Below, one piece after another: positions 25,828 through 35,415 of a stretch of 64,000 nucleotides of DNA; within the stretch, counting starts at the first letter, position 1; every line of letters starts with the position of its first letter. Where the stretch lies: NCBI RefSeq assembly GCF_003387475.1, contig NZ_QUNO01000001.1, positions 186,001 through 250,000 on the forward strand. Direction: 5' to 3'. This DNA is from Kutzneria buriramensis. Lineage in GTDB: Bacteria > Actinomycetota > Actinomycetes > Mycobacteriales > Pseudonocardiaceae. Below the pieces are notes generated by a model. That model was not told the origin of the DNA. It did no database searches and saw nothing but the letters and a program-made list of their open reading frames with translations. Made by a program: the position numbers and the translations under genes.

Positions 25828-26451
25828 TCGTGGTCCTCTGCTGTGCTCGTGGTGGTCCCTACTGAGTCAGATGCTAGTGCTGGCCGCCGGCACGCTCGGG
25901 TCTCTGACTGCTGCCGTACTGAAGTCTTCGCCAGCACGCACGGCGGGACGGAGAGTGCCTGGATGATGTCAATGCCCAGGTCACGGGCCCTGTCTACTGA
26001 AATCCTCGGTGGCGCCCAGCAACCAGGCGGACTGGCCGCGAGCCCGGCGCGTGGGTGCCGTGTAGCTGCTGATCACCGTGGGGTTGTGTGGCTCCCCGCC
26101 ATGGCGGGCCGCTTGCGCTGGCGCACCGATGAGGACGCCGGGCTGCCGCCCTCGTCGCGTGCGACCGTCTCCCCTTAAGACCTCACCGCCCGTTACGCCC
26201 GCCGCTGGTAGACCACCCGCTGGAAGGAATTTGTCGCGCTGGCGCTCGTCGGCGCCGCCTTGGCGAGAACATGTGCTCGATGCAACCGTCGACCAAGTTG
26301 TCCTGCTGGTCGATCGTCCAGACCGGTACCGGGGCCGGATGCTGTCCTCGGGACGCACCAGGTACCCGACCAGGATCACCATCCTGGCCGGGCTGACAAC
26401 CGGTCCATGACCCTGACCAATTGGCATTGGGACTAGTCGGCGGTGAGGGCT
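25828..26451. other. Gene-free stretch between the membrane protein and the ApeA-like gene
   Basis: About 620 bases with several short overlapping frames on both strands, none with a family I recognise or a good ribosome-binding site. It looks like decayed coding DNA (uniform high GC, broken frames), origin unclear. Confidence 0.5.
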
Positions 26452-27936
26452 TCAGGGTGATCCCGTTGTCGAGCTGTGTATAAGCACGGACTGCGCGGCG
26501 AACCGGACAAGCTTGATCTCCTGCTCCAGATGCCGCATCTCGGCGGAACCCGGAATCATGATGTAGGCCCCCTCTTGGCGGTTCTCGCCCTTCGCGTGGA
26601 CGAGCTGACACCTGACCTTGTAGATGCGGTCGGCGAACTTCTCGACAATGCTGTCCAGCTTGTCCGGCTGGTTGGTCGGCACGACTGGGACGCCGGGCAG
26701 TGCGTTCTTATTTCGCAGGTGTCTCATTAGATTCTCGTCAGATTCGATGAACTCGACCAGCATGGACGGGTCGACGCTGCTGCTCAGCGTGACTTGTAGC
26801 ATCGTCAACTCCGCACTGTTCGACTTCACCTGCTTGCTGATGGCGTTCACGAAACTTGCAAGTGACTCGCTACCTGTCGCGTCGAACCGTGGATCCTTCA
26901 GTCGCTGCCGGGTGAATTCGACTGTGGCGGCTAGCGCGTACTGGGCGAAGTGGTACTCCAGCACCTGGTAGTAGCTGAGGTACTCCATCGTCGGAACCGA
27001 CTCGGCGCGCCGGCCGTGCCAGTAGTAGCTCAGGCCACCTTTGGAGTAGTTATTGAACGTGAGCGCGAGCGGTTGGTTCAGGGGTTCGAATTTTTCCTTG
27101 GGCGACTGCGCAGGCTCGTCCTCGTGTGGTGGCCATCCGGGGCGTTCGCACAGGTCGAATCCGTGCCCGTAGCGAACGTCCAACTCGAATGAGAAAAACT
27201 TGCTGACCGTGAGCAGTAGGTCGTACGCTTCTGCTCGATCTTTTAAGCCGGAAGGCTTTTGAACTTTTAGTGTCGCAAGCTGCCCGGATGGGCCCCAAGA
27301 TGAGCGTGATGGCTCTAGTGGATACATTCTCAATCTGAAAGCGTCAGCGAGAGTGCTTGGCCGTGAGATCTCGGCTGAGACGCCGAACTTCTCGTTCTCG
27401 GCCATGATACGACCCTGCGATGATGCCCTGCGTAGCCGCCTGAGTGTGTTCTCCGGCGGGGATGTGGGGTGCTCGGCTGGGAACGTCCCCGGATCGATGC
27501 GGTAAGCGTATCGCGCGATATGGGCAGGTAGGTCTTCGGCTGGGCGAACAGCTCGGACTGCCGCCTCGATGTATCCTTGTTCGAGCACTACGTACGCCGA
27601 GTGCTCGCCAAGCCAATGAAGACCCGAGGATACTGCCTGGACGACCCGCCGTAGCTCGGCCGTGGTGGTCCAGTTCGCGGGGATCTCGATTACATCGGGG
27701 CCATTCGGCAGTCGAATGTAACGCTGTTGGTGTCCGAGTGCTCGACGACCGTTTTCTCGAACGATGACGTCGATCCCGCTTGCCTCGCACCTGTCCTGAA
27801 GCTTTGCGTTGAGGGCTGCCTGGGCCACGCTGGCGGCCTCCGCTTGGCGTTTTTCTCTGCGGCGTCGCTGCTCTTCTTTCGCTGCATGCTCGGCCCTGAG
27901 GCGTGAGAACTGGTTCGTTCGTTTAGGGTGCGGCAT
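26452..27936 (-). CDS. ApeA-like HEPN protein, candidate abortive-infection factor
   Basis: The 494-residue product begins MPHPKRTNQFSRLRAEHAAK after a near-perfect AAGGAG ribosome-binding site. The N-terminus is a charged helix (KEEQRRRREKRQAEA). The second half contains YLSYYQVLEYHFAQYALA and, near residue 438, IYKVRCQLVHAKGENR, where R-C-Q-L-V-H gives the R-x4-H signature of HEPN/ApeA-type ribonucleases. Members of this type guard against phage by RNA cleavage. GC content and codon use are visibly lower than in neighbouring genes, a sign of transfer. The first half is unassigned; the family call rests on the HEPN motif and its surrounding pattern. Confidence 0.7.
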   Translation of the reverse strand: MPHPKRTNQFSRLRAEHAAKEEQRRRREKRQAEAASVAQAALNAKLQDRCEASGIDVIVRENGRRALGHQQRYIRLPNGPDVIEIPANWTTTAELRRVVQAVSSGLHWLGEHSAYVVLEQGYIEAAVRAVRPAEDLPAHIARYAYRIDPGTFPAEHPTSPPENTLRRLRRASSQGRIMAENEKFGVSAEISRPSTLADAFRLRMYPLEPSRSSWGPSGQLATLKVQKPSGLKDRAEAYDLLLTVSKFFSFELDVRYGHGFDLCERPGWPPHEDEPAQSPKEKFEPLNQPLALTFNNYSKGGLSYYWHGRRAESVPTMEYLSYYQVLEYHFAQYALAATVEFTRQRLKDPRFDATGSESLASFVNAISKQVKSNSAELTMLQVTLSSSVDPSMLVEFIESDENLMRHLRNKNALPGVPVVPTNQPDKLDSIVEKFADRIYKVRCQLVHAKGENRQEGAYIMIPGSAEMRHLEQEIKLVRFAAQSVLIHSSTTGSP

Positions 27937-28180
27937 GCTTACGTCTCCTTGTGTGTGTATCGAGAGATCTGGTGCTAAGTACCCCCATTATCGCATCCGG
28001 CCAAAGCGAATTGTTCCACCTGTTTGTGTTGCGATGGAAATACTGGTCCATCTTACCGGGGGGTGGACGTGAACCGAACGGTGAGCACTGCACGGTAGCG
28101 TGCGGCGTTGAGCAGTTGACGTCGGTATCGCTAGTCTCGACGGCAGCCACTGCGCCGGGGAGACATATGCATGGGACGCC

Positions 28181-28755
28181 CTGGGGGCTTCTAAGTCGAC
28201 ACGGACGGAACCCTGCTCGGGCGAGGCGCTCGACGCGTTCGCGAAGTACGCCGGCACGATCTACGCCGGGAAGCCCAACGGTGGGGCCGACGTATCGGAG
28301 TCGGCGCCGCCAATGGAGAACATCTCCGCCGCGTGTCGGCTGATGCGCACGCCTGCAACGACTACGCCGGCGCGACCGATACCTGCCGCGGCACCCTGAT
28401 CGCTCTTGGGGCGGGAGCGGGTGTGGTCACCGCTGCCGGCGTGCTGCTCACGATCTTCATCTTAGGCGGCTCCGACGCCGCTGCGGCCGCTGGTGACGCC
28501 GCCCTCGCCGCAGAAGCCGCTGCCGCGGCGGAAACTCTGGCCATTGCCGAAGCGATCGTGTCGAGCCTGGTTGCTTGCCTGGTCGTCACCGCCGTCGTCG
28601 TCGGCGCTGGGGCGGCTGCAGCCACCGTGCCCGCCGACGCCGCTCCCGCAACCGGTTTCCCCCTGGCGGGGCCACACCGGTGGTGGTCGTCCTCAAAGGC
28701 GCGGCGATCCTGTCGCCGCTACACCTCCGGCGCAACGTGCAAGCTTTCCGCTTGA
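28181..28755 (+). pseudogene. Broken polymorphic-toxin N-terminal region
   Basis: The plus strand reads GEALDAFAKYAGTIYAGKPN through PPMENISAACRLM in one frame, then shifts near 28340 to ACNDYAGATDTCRGTLIALG and an Ala-rich hydrophobic stretch with two membrane-like segments (GVVTAAGVLLTIFILGG and SLVACLVVTAVVVGAG). This resembles the N-terminal export and membrane part of actinobacterial secreted polymorphic toxins. The frame shift, missing start and missing C-terminal toxin show it is inactive. Confidence 0.5.
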
Positions 28756-28780
28756 TTTTTGCGCACAAACTACCGCTATC

Positions 28781-28799
28781 TGCTATAACTAGCCGGGTG
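28781..28799 (+). promoter_or_regulatory. Extended -10 promoter giving a probable leaderless mRNA
   Basis: TGCTATAAC at 28781-28789 is an extended -10 element (TGn then TATAAC) in an AT-rich patch of otherwise very GC-rich DNA. The expected start of transcription, about seven bases later, falls on or next to the GTG-ATG at 28797-28802. No convincing Shine-Dalgarno is present, so the downstream gene is probably translated from a leaderless transcript. Confidence 0.6.
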
Positions 28800-29507
28800 A
28801 TGGAGGATGCTGCGGCTCAGGCCCTGCTCGACGAGGTCGTGGCCGACTGGACTGCCGGCACAGTGCTGAGCGTGCTGCGCGAGCTGGTTCCCGCGGTGTG
28901 GCGTCGCAACCTGGACCGCCACGAGCCGCGCCTGGGCGACGACCCGACCACGCTAGGGATCCAGTCCAGCCGCAACATCTGCAACCTCGCCGTGCAGGAA
29001 CTCGCGGGTGTGCCCGGTGTGCAGGCCCGCGACGCCCGAACCCTAGAGGTGACCTACCAAGGACGGATGCTGCACGCGGGCAAGGTCGCGTCGCGCTCGC
29101 GGAACTGGAACGTCTGGTCGGCGGACTGGTCGGACAGCGACGTGCGCAGCAACTGCGCGGAGGCCAACAGCAAGGCGTATGTGTCACTGGCAGGCACGCT
29201 GTTCGCAGCCGCAGAACCGTTCGGTGGGCAACCGGCTGACCCGCGCGTGTTGCGCCACCTGTTGCTGATGTGGCAAGGCTTCGACGATGGCAGCACGCGC
29301 ACGTGGCTCGGCTTCCCACGCCTAGACACCGAGCCGTGGTTCGCCGTGGTTCTGCTCGACGACGACCCCGGCGGCCGAGGCGGTATGCCCACCACCAGTG
29401 GGAGCCCGACGCCACCGGCACCCGACTTCGATACCTTGGGCGAGCCATCATTGGAACTCGCGCGTCGCGTCGAACGGGAGCAGCGGCACAAGCCGCAAGG
29501 AGCATGA
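28800..29507 (+). CDS. Unknown partner of an XRE/ImmA regulator
   Basis: The 235-residue product begins MEDAAAQALLDEVVADWTAG; a GTG one codon upstream is equally possible. Visible features are a helical N-terminus, a region with TLEVTYQGRMLHAGKVASR and a Pro-rich end. It has no membrane segment and no motif I recognise. Its stop overlaps the ATG of the XRE/ImmA gene by four bases, so the two are co-translated. In pairings of this type the XRE/ImmA protein is usually repressor and protease, and the partner may be its target or a toxin. That role is inference. Confidence 0.65.
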   Translation: MEDAAAQALLDEVVADWTAGTVLSVLRELVPAVWRRNLDRHEPRLGDDPTTLGIQSSRNICNLAVQELAGVPGVQARDARTLEVTYQGRMLHAGKVASRSRNWNVWSADWSDSDVRSNCAEANSKAYVSLAGTLFAAAEPFGGQPADPRVLRHLLLMWQGFDDGSTRTWLGFPRLDTEPWFAVVLLDDDPGGRGGMPTTSGSPTPPAPDFDTLGEPSLELARRVEREQRHKPQGA

Positions 29508-30673
29508 GCAAGCTGACCGACCTCAGCGAAGCCCGGCGTCGGGCCACGGCCCGACGCACCGCAGGAGTCGCACTCGACTTCGATCCAGACCGGCTGGCCC
29601 TGGCCCGCCGGCTCGCCGGCCTGCCCCGCACACGCCTGGGCAAACAGGTGGGCGTGACCCCCTCGGCGATCACCCAGTACGAGAAGGGCCAGACCAAGCC
29701 GACGCTGCCCGTGCTGGCCAAACTCGCCGAGGTCCTCGACGTGCCGGTCGAGTTCTTCCGCGCGGGCAGTCCGGTGCCGAGTCTGCCGGCAGCAGGCGCC
29801 CACTTCCGCAGCCTGCGGTCGACCACGGCCCTGGAACGCGAACGCGCGCTGTCGTTCGGTGAACTGACACTCGCTGTGTTTGCCGCAGTTGAACTGCACG
29901 TCGACCTTCCGCCGGTGCGACTGCCTGAGCTAGAGATTCCTGGCGATCCGGTGGAGGAACTCGACCGAGGCGGAATCGAAGAGCTCGCCCGGCAGGCGCG
30001 CCGCCTGCTGGGGTTGGGAGAGGCCCCGGTACCGCACATGGTGCGGCTGTTGGAAGCACACGGCGTCGCCGTGGTCCGTCTCGAGGACGCTAGCCACAAG
30101 GTCGACGCCTTCTGTCACCAGCAGGGCTATCGCCCCCTAGTGCTCCTCAGCCCGGGCAAACAGGACAAAGCCCGCTCCAGGTTCGACGCGGCCCACGAAC
30201 TGGGGCACCTGTTGATGCACCACGACGTCGAACCCGGCTCACGCCTAGTTGAACAGCAGGCCCACATCTTCGCCGCGGAGTTCCTCGCACCCGCCTCACA
30301 GCTCGTCGACCACCTTCCCGGGCGACTCGACTGGCCCGCACTGCAACAGCTCAAACGCCGATGGGGGGTAAGTCTCAAAGCACTGGTGATGCGTGCGCAC
30401 ACCCTCGGGGCTTTCAACACCAACACCTATCAGCGTGCGATGAGGCAACTAGCTAGCTGGGGACTGCCCGAACCCGGCCCTCTGGGTCCTCCTGAGGCTC
30501 CTGTGCTGCTACCGCGCGCAGTCGAACTGGTCGGTCCGCAGCATGAGGTGCTCAGGCGACTCGCGAGCGAGGCCGGACTACCGCTGACGGAGGTCGAACG
30601 CGTCGTGCGAGCAGCGGGCGGCGACGAGATCCGACCGATCATCGACCTGACGATCGGCGCGTCTGCTCAGTAG
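29504..30673 (+). CDS. XRE-family regulator fused to an ImmA/IrrE metallopeptidase
   Basis: The 389-residue product starts at ATG 29504 right after AAGGAGC. Residues about 28-85 are an XRE helix-turn-helix (TRLGKQVGVTPSAITQYEKG). Residues about 200-260 hold the ImmA/IrrE zinc-peptidase signature FDAAHELGHLLMHHD with a downstream Glu in IFAAEFLAP. ImmA-type proteases cleave repressors to switch on mobile elements or stress responses; fused forms can be both DNA-binding and proteolytic. It overlaps the upstream unknown gene by four bases and lies just before the Gabija genes. Confidence 0.9.
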   Translation: MSKLTDLSEARRRATARRTAGVALDFDPDRLALARRLAGLPRTRLGKQVGVTPSAITQYEKGQTKPTLPVLAKLAEVLDVPVEFFRAGSPVPSLPAAGAHFRSLRSTTALERERALSFGELTLAVFAAVELHVDLPPVRLPELEIPGDPVEELDRGGIEELARQARRLLGLGEAPVPHMVRLLEAHGVAVVRLEDASHKVDAFCHQQGYRPLVLLSPGKQDKARSRFDAAHELGHLLMHHDVEPGSRLVEQQAHIFAAEFLAPASQLVDHLPGRLDWPALQQLKRRWGVSLKALVMRAHTLGAFNTNTYQRAMRQLASWGLPEPGPLGPPEAPVLLPRAVELVGPQHEVLRRLASEAGLPLTEVERVVRAAGGDEIRPIIDLTIGASAQ

Positions 30674-30850
30674 ATGCTGCTGTAACCAACAGTGATGGAT
30701 CGTGGCGCCGCTAGGGTGTTCCGCCCACGGCTCGTCTCAACTCAAAGTTGGAGCTCGGGAAGGTGTCCAGGCTGTGCGGCCGGCAGGTAGTGCACCTGCC
30801 GGCCCGCACCCGTCTGGCAGCATCAGCGGTTCCGGTCAACCAAGCGATCC

Positions 30851-31043
30851 CTACTGGACCGAGCGCTCGGACCAACGTGTGCAGCCGACGAGGGTGGCGA
30901 CGGAGGGGAAGGCGTTGCGGCCGTCGGGGTCGGCGCGGTTGGCCAGGCCGATTAGCACGATTGCGAGGCTGGAGGCGTCGCGGTGCTTGGTGGGATCTTG
31001 GCGGCGTGGCGTTGAGAGCCCAAGCGATTGCTTCGATGCTCAT
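30851..31043 (-). pseudogene. Remnant of an element-borne helix-turn-helix protein
   Basis: The minus strand reads MSIEAIAWALNAT, then shifts frame to DPTKHRDASSLAIVLIGLAN, RADPDGRNAFPSVATLVGCT and RWSERSVQ before a TAG. This is the start of the HTH protein carried by many actinobacterial integrative elements (MSIEAIAWALN, GLANHADPDGxxAFPSxxTLxxxTxLSERTV). One frameshift and the early stop make it inactive. It marks an element that once carried the neighbouring DNA. Confidence 0.7.
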
Positions 31044-31557
31044 CGAGGGCCGCCGGTCCTTCTGTGGCGCGCCCAAACTGGTGGGTCAGCTACACAACGC
31101 GAAAGATTGCTAACCTGTCAGTGCCCTGATCGGTAGTGGGGTCAGGTGGCCGGTCAGGCCGGTGGCTCTTGTCTGAGTTGACCACGGCGTCATTGACGTT
31201 GATGGCCCGCTTCTGCGAGTGGTTCGCTGACCAGGCCTGTCGGTCACGCGGCGGCCGCCGTCCTCGAGCCCCCTCGCCACCGACCACACCACGCTGACCC
31301 TGGCGCGCTGGGTCGGTATCGCACCGGCGACCGCCAGCCACTACACCCAGTGCTCCGTGATGCCGGACCCATTGCCACGCAACGAGACGGCCGTCCACTC
31401 CCTGACCGCCCTCGGCACTGCTGCCGGGCTTGCCGCGGGTATCTGAGTGGCGCTCCAGTGAGTAGTTGCAGCGGACCACACGACCATCTGGCGGAGCGGG
31501 TGGCCGGCGAGGCAGGAAGGCTTCCTGACCTCGGAAGACTCACGTTGCCTTCTTTGA
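31044..31557. other. Gene-free stretch upstream of the Gabija genes
   Basis: About 510 bases of broken frames. One plus-strand stretch reads TTLTLARWVGIAPATASHYT and ends LGTAAGLAAGI, suggesting decayed coding DNA, but I cannot name it. Confidence 0.45.
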
Positions 31558-31761
31558 CTAATCGCGGGTCGCGGATTCACTCACTTCGGCCGTTCGTTCC
31601 GGATGGCTAACGAAACTGATCAGGTCTGCGACCAACGGGGCGAGGTTCCTGCGGTACGTCCAGGTGCCGGCGTCGTCCCGCCGGAATCGCGCGAAGGGAC
31701 CCGCGGCGATGGCCCGGAGTGCCGACAGGGGATCCGGCGGTTGGCGCGGGTGGCTGGGCAT
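31558..31761 (-). CDS. Doubtful 67-residue hypothetical protein
   Basis: A minus-strand frame from ATG 31761 gives 67 residues with a moderately protein-like sequence (PLSALRAIAAGPFARFRRDD, WTYRRNLAPLVADLISFVS). There is no good ribosome-binding site and no known family. It would diverge from gajA. It may be a chance frame or a gene fragment. Confidence 0.25.
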   Translation of the reverse strand: MPSHPRQPPDPLSALRAIAAGPFARFRRDDAGTWTYRRNLAPLVADLISFVSHPERTAEVSESATRD

Positions 31762-31819
31762 TGCGACCGGACAGGGTTGGGCCGTGACCACAGTAGGTTG
31801 GAAAGGCGGTAAGGCCCCG

Positions 31820-33757
31820 ATGAGGATCACTACGTTGCGACTGAGCAACTTCCAGTCCTTCGGTCCGGGGCCGACCGCGATCGACCTTGACGCTTTGACC
31901 TACGTACTCGGACCCAACGGCTCCGGAAAGACCGCCGTCCTCGAAGCGCTCACGAGGCTGTTCAGCCCCCTGACTGCCCAGCGCCAGGTTCGACTCGACG
32001 ACTTCCATGTGCCGGTCGGCGCACTCGCGAGCGACGTGCATGCCGCCGAGCCGGTCCTGTGGTTGGAGGTCGACCTGGACTGTCCGGAAGCGGGAGTCGA
32101 CGGGCAACACGCTTCCGTGCCGCCCAACTTCGCTCACATGGCGATCCAGACGGCGGACGGCATCCCGCGAATTCGCGTGCGCCTGACAGCATCGCTGGCT
32201 GCGGACGGCGTCATCGACGAGAAGATCGAGTACGTGCTGGATTTCGACGCCGCCGGTTCACCGACCCGCTGTGCGGACATGCCACGCTACGACCGAGCGC
32301 ATATTGAAGTGCACTATCTGCCCGCACGCCGCGACCCGGTCGATCACATCTCCTACACGGCGGCCTCGCTCATCGGACGCAGCTTGCGCGCTGCCGACTG
32401 GACCAGCGAACGCGAGACGCTGGGCGAGCTCACGACCCAGATCACCGCCACGTTGGTCGCGAACAAGGCGGTGGCCGGCATCGGCGTCGAATTGGCCAAG
32501 GAGTGGCAAGGCCTGCATCGCGGCGCCTACTTCAAGGACCCGTCGATCGCCTTCGGCCGCGGTGATCTCGACGCAGTGCTTCGCCAGTTGACCGTGACGT
32601 TCCTGCCTTCACACGATGCCGCGCCGCTGTCGTTCGATCGGCTCAGCGACGGGCAGAAGTCATTGCTCTACATCTCGCTCGTGCTTGCCTGGCAGTCGTT
32701 GGCCAGGCGGGTGCTCAAGGGGGAGGAGACATCGCTCGATCCGGATCGGATGCGTCCGCCGGTGCATACGATGATCGCCGTCGAGGAGCCCGAGAACAGC
32801 CTGGCCCCGCAGTACCTCGGACGTATCATCCGCCAGGTCCGCACCGCCTGTTCGGCCGGTGACGTCCAGGCACTGATCGCCACCCACGCGCCCACCCTGC
32901 TGCGTCGAGTCGACCCCCACACAATCCGCTTTCTGCGACTGAGTCCGGACCGGGAGACCACCGTTCGCCGCATCGTGCTTCCCACCGACGACGAGGCGGC
33001 GGCGAAGTACGTGCGCGAGGCGGTGGAGGCCTATCCCGAGCTGTACTTCTCCCGGTTCGTCGTGCTCGGTGAGGGCGACAGCGAGCAGGTGGTCCTGCCG
33101 CGGGTGCTGGCGGCCGCCGGCATCGCCGAGGACGACGCTTCGGTGTCGGTGGTGCCGCTCGGTGGTCGGCATGTCAATCACTTCTGGCGTCTGCTCAACG
33201 AGCTGCAGATCCCGCACGTCACCTTGCTCGATCTCGACAGCGGCCGCTACCACGGTGGTTGGGGGCGCGTGCGCAATGCCATGACGCAACTCAACAAGGT
33301 TCGACCGAAGACCTTTTCGGAAGATCGGATCGGCCAGCTGCCCCAGTGGAACGACGATCAGGACTTTCCCGCGCTGGGCACCCCCAGTGCCGATGGCAGC
33401 CCCGGGCTGATCCAGCAGCTGGAACACCACGGAGTCTTCTTCTCCCATCCCGTCGACCTCGACTTGATGATGCTGGCGGCGTATCCGGTCGCCTACGACG
33501 TCACCCCGAAGCAGCCGGACGAGAAAACAGTGGTCGCCGTGCTGGGGAAGAGCCATGTGAACGAGGACCGCCTCGGCGACGCGGTCCTCGGACTCTTCGA
33601 CAACTACCACCACATGTTCGACCTTGGCAGCAAGCCCGCCGCGCATCTGGCCGCCCTCGCGAAGCTGACCGACCAGCAGTTGTTGCGCGACCTGCCCACT
33701 GTGCTTGCGCGACTGGTCAACCATGTGTGCGTGCGGCTCGACGGGTTGCCGGAATGA
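31820..33757 (+). CDS. gajA: GajA-like OLD-family nuclease (ATPase plus TOPRIM), Gabija system
   Basis: The 645-residue product from ATG 31820 begins MRITTLRLSNFQSFGPGP. An ABC-type ATPase head has Walker A GPNGSGKTAVLEAL, signature LSDGQKSLLYISL, Walker B TMIAVEEPENSL and a downstream ATHAPTLLRRV switch. A C-terminal TOPRIM nuclease shows GEGDSEQVVLPRVL (acidic Glu) and LLDLDSGRYHGG (DxD). This is the class-2 OLD layout, with the UvrD-like partner encoded directly downstream through an ATGA overlap, which defines Gabija. GajA nicks phage DNA when nucleotide pools fall. Both domains look intact. The upstream frame is open to 31664 but the start at MRITTL matches family members. Confidence 0.92.
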   Translation: MRITTLRLSNFQSFGPGPTAIDLDALTYVLGPNGSGKTAVLEALTRLFSPLTAQRQVRLDDFHVPVGALASDVHAAEPVLWLEVDLDCPEAGVDGQHASVPPNFAHMAIQTADGIPRIRVRLTASLAADGVIDEKIEYVLDFDAAGSPTRCADMPRYDRAHIEVHYLPARRDPVDHISYTAASLIGRSLRAADWTSERETLGELTTQITATLVANKAVAGIGVELAKEWQGLHRGAYFKDPSIAFGRGDLDAVLRQLTVTFLPSHDAAPLSFDRLSDGQKSLLYISLVLAWQSLARRVLKGEETSLDPDRMRPPVHTMIAVEEPENSLAPQYLGRIIRQVRTACSAGDVQALIATHAPTLLRRVDPHTIRFLRLSPDRETTVRRIVLPTDDEAAAKYVREAVEAYPELYFSRFVVLGEGDSEQVVLPRVLAAAGIAEDDASVSVVPLGGRHVNHFWRLLNELQIPHVTLLDLDSGRYHGGWGRVRNAMTQLNKVRPKTFSEDRIGQLPQWNDDQDFPALGTPSADGSPGLIQQLEHHGVFFSHPVDLDLMMLAAYPVAYDVTPKQPDEKTVVAVLGKSHVNEDRLGDAVLGLFDNYHHMFDLGSKPAAHLAALAKLTDQQLLRDLPTVLARLVNHVCVRLDGLPE

Positions 33758-35415
33758 TCCCGCCCGAGGACTGGTGCCCTGCGGACGGGCTGATCCTCGA
33801 ACCGAACGCGTTGACGGCCGTCACGATGATCGATGCCAACGTGGTGGTCGCGGCCGGACCGGGAGCCGGAAAGACGGAGTTGCTCGCCCAGAGGGCGGAC
33901 TTCCTGCTGCGCACTGGGCAGTGCCCCTACCCGCGGCGGATCCTGGCGGTCTCGTTCAAGGTCGACGCCGCCCGCAACCTGCGCGAGCGTGTGCGTCGCC
34001 GCTGCGGATCACAGCTCGCGGCTCGGTTCGACAGTGTTACCTTCCATGCGTTTGCCAAGCGTCTGATCGACAACTTCCGGCCAGCGCTCGTCGGGCCCAA
34101 CGCACTCGACCCCGACTACCGTATCGACACGGAAACCCGCATCCTGCGCAAACAGATCACGTTCAAGGACATGGTCCCGCTGGCGCTGAAGATCGTCGGC
34201 TCCAATGCCTACGCTCGCGGAGGCATCCGCCAGACCTACAGCCACGTGTTCCTCGACGAGTTCCAGGACTGCAACAACAGCCAGTACCAACTGGTTAAGG
34301 CGGCGTTCGGCCAGTCCACCGCCGTGCTGACGGCGGTCGGTGACACCAAGCAGCGGATCATGGCCTTCGCTGGCGCGCTGGACGGTGTCCTGCAGACCTT
34401 CGCAGCGGACTTCTCCGCTGATCCGCTTCCGCTGTACCAGAATTTTCGTTCGGCGCCGCGCCTGCGACGCATGCAGAACCGGATGATCGCTCGAATGGAC
34501 CCCGCGGCCGCCAGCCCCGCAGAGGACCTGGTCGGTGAAGACGGTGCCATCGAGGTGCTCAAGTTCGACACCGCGAGCCAGGAGGCGGAGGTGATCGCGG
34601 ACCGCATCGAAGACTGGCTCGAGCAAGGGGTGCCACCCAGTGAGATCGCGATCCTGGTCCGTCAGCAACCGCATCTGGTCGCCGCCGCGCTCGGCAGCGA
34701 GCTCACCGCCCGCGGCATTGCGTTCCGTAACGAGCAGGAGAGCCAGGACCTCACCGCAGAGCCGATTGCCGCGCTCGTGTTCAGCTTTCTGCGAGTGGTC
34801 GCCGACGACAGACAACCGGACGCCTATGCCGAACTGATGAGGATCGTCCATCGGTCCAGTGCCTCCGAGCAGGAAGCGGCCCGGTTCGACAGCCAGGTGA
34901 AGCAGAAGCTCCGCACAACCCGCGCTGCTGTGCGTGATTCCGCGTTCGCCGCAGGCGAGCCGGCGGCCTGGACGCCGCTCGTCCATGAGTTCCTGGACCT
35001 GGTGTCACGGCCCGTGCTGACCGCGCTGTCGCCTGGATACCAGCAGGGCAATCGGCTTGATGACCTGATCGTGAAGACGCTTGACGCCTACAGCCGGGAA
35101 CTGACCGTCAACGGCGACCCCGCTCACGCGCTCAGGCGGCTCTCGGAGGCCGACGCCGTGCGCTTCCTGACCATCCACAAGTGCAAGGGCCTGGAGTTCG
35201 AGAAGGTCGTGGTGCTCGGGGTCGAAACCCAACTCTTCTGGGACCGCAATGCCGACACGGTGATGTCCGAGTTCTTTGTGGCGATATCCCGCGCCAAGCG
35301 GCATCTCGTGCTGACCTACGCCGAGTACCGCGAACGGCCGGACGGCGCCCCATGGAAATGGGATGAGCTGCGCACGCCGCACCGGACTCTGTTGAGTTTC
35401 GCGGAGGGGCCGTAG
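33754..35415 (+). CDS. gajB: GajB-like UvrD/Rep helicase, Gabija system
   Basis: The 553-residue product starts at ATG 33754, overlapping the gajA stop by four bases. Superfamily 1A motifs are all present: Walker A AGPGAGKTELLAQRA, motif Ia VSFKVDAARNL, SVTFHAFAKRL, motif II VFLDEFQDCNN, motif III VGDTKQRIMAFAGAL, motif IV LYQNFRSAPRLR, motif V TIHKCKGLEFEKVVVLG and motif VI VAISRAKRHLVL. GajB binds DNA ends produced by GajA and amplifies the response. It is compact for a UvrD helicase, as expected for GajB. With gajA it forms an apparently complete two-gene anti-phage operon. Confidence 0.92.
   Translation: MIPPEDWCPADGLILEPNALTAVTMIDANVVVAAGPGAGKTELLAQRADFLLRTGQCPYPRRILAVSFKVDAARNLRERVRRRCGSQLAARFDSVTFHAFAKRLIDNFRPALVGPNALDPDYRIDTETRILRKQITFKDMVPLALKIVGSNAYARGGIRQTYSHVFLDEFQDCNNSQYQLVKAAFGQSTAVLTAVGDTKQRIMAFAGALDGVLQTFAADFSADPLPLYQNFRSAPRLRRMQNRMIARMDPAAASPAEDLVGEDGAIEVLKFDTASQEAEVIADRIEDWLEQGVPPSEIAILVRQQPHLVAAALGSELTARGIAFRNEQESQDLTAEPIAALVFSFLRVVADDRQPDAYAELMRIVHRSSASEQEAARFDSQVKQKLRTTRAAVRDSAFAAGEPAAWTPLVHEFLDLVSRPVLTALSPGYQQGNRLDDLIVKTLDAYSRELTVNGDPAHALRRLSEADAVRFLTIHKCKGLEFEKVVVLGVETQLFWDRNADTVMSEFFVAISRAKRHLVLTYAEYRERPDGAPWKWDELRTPHRTLLSFAEGP

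Noticed and set aside
25981-26611. Overlapping frames that might be a transposase or helicase remnant
   Set aside because: No stretch could be matched to a family with confidence.
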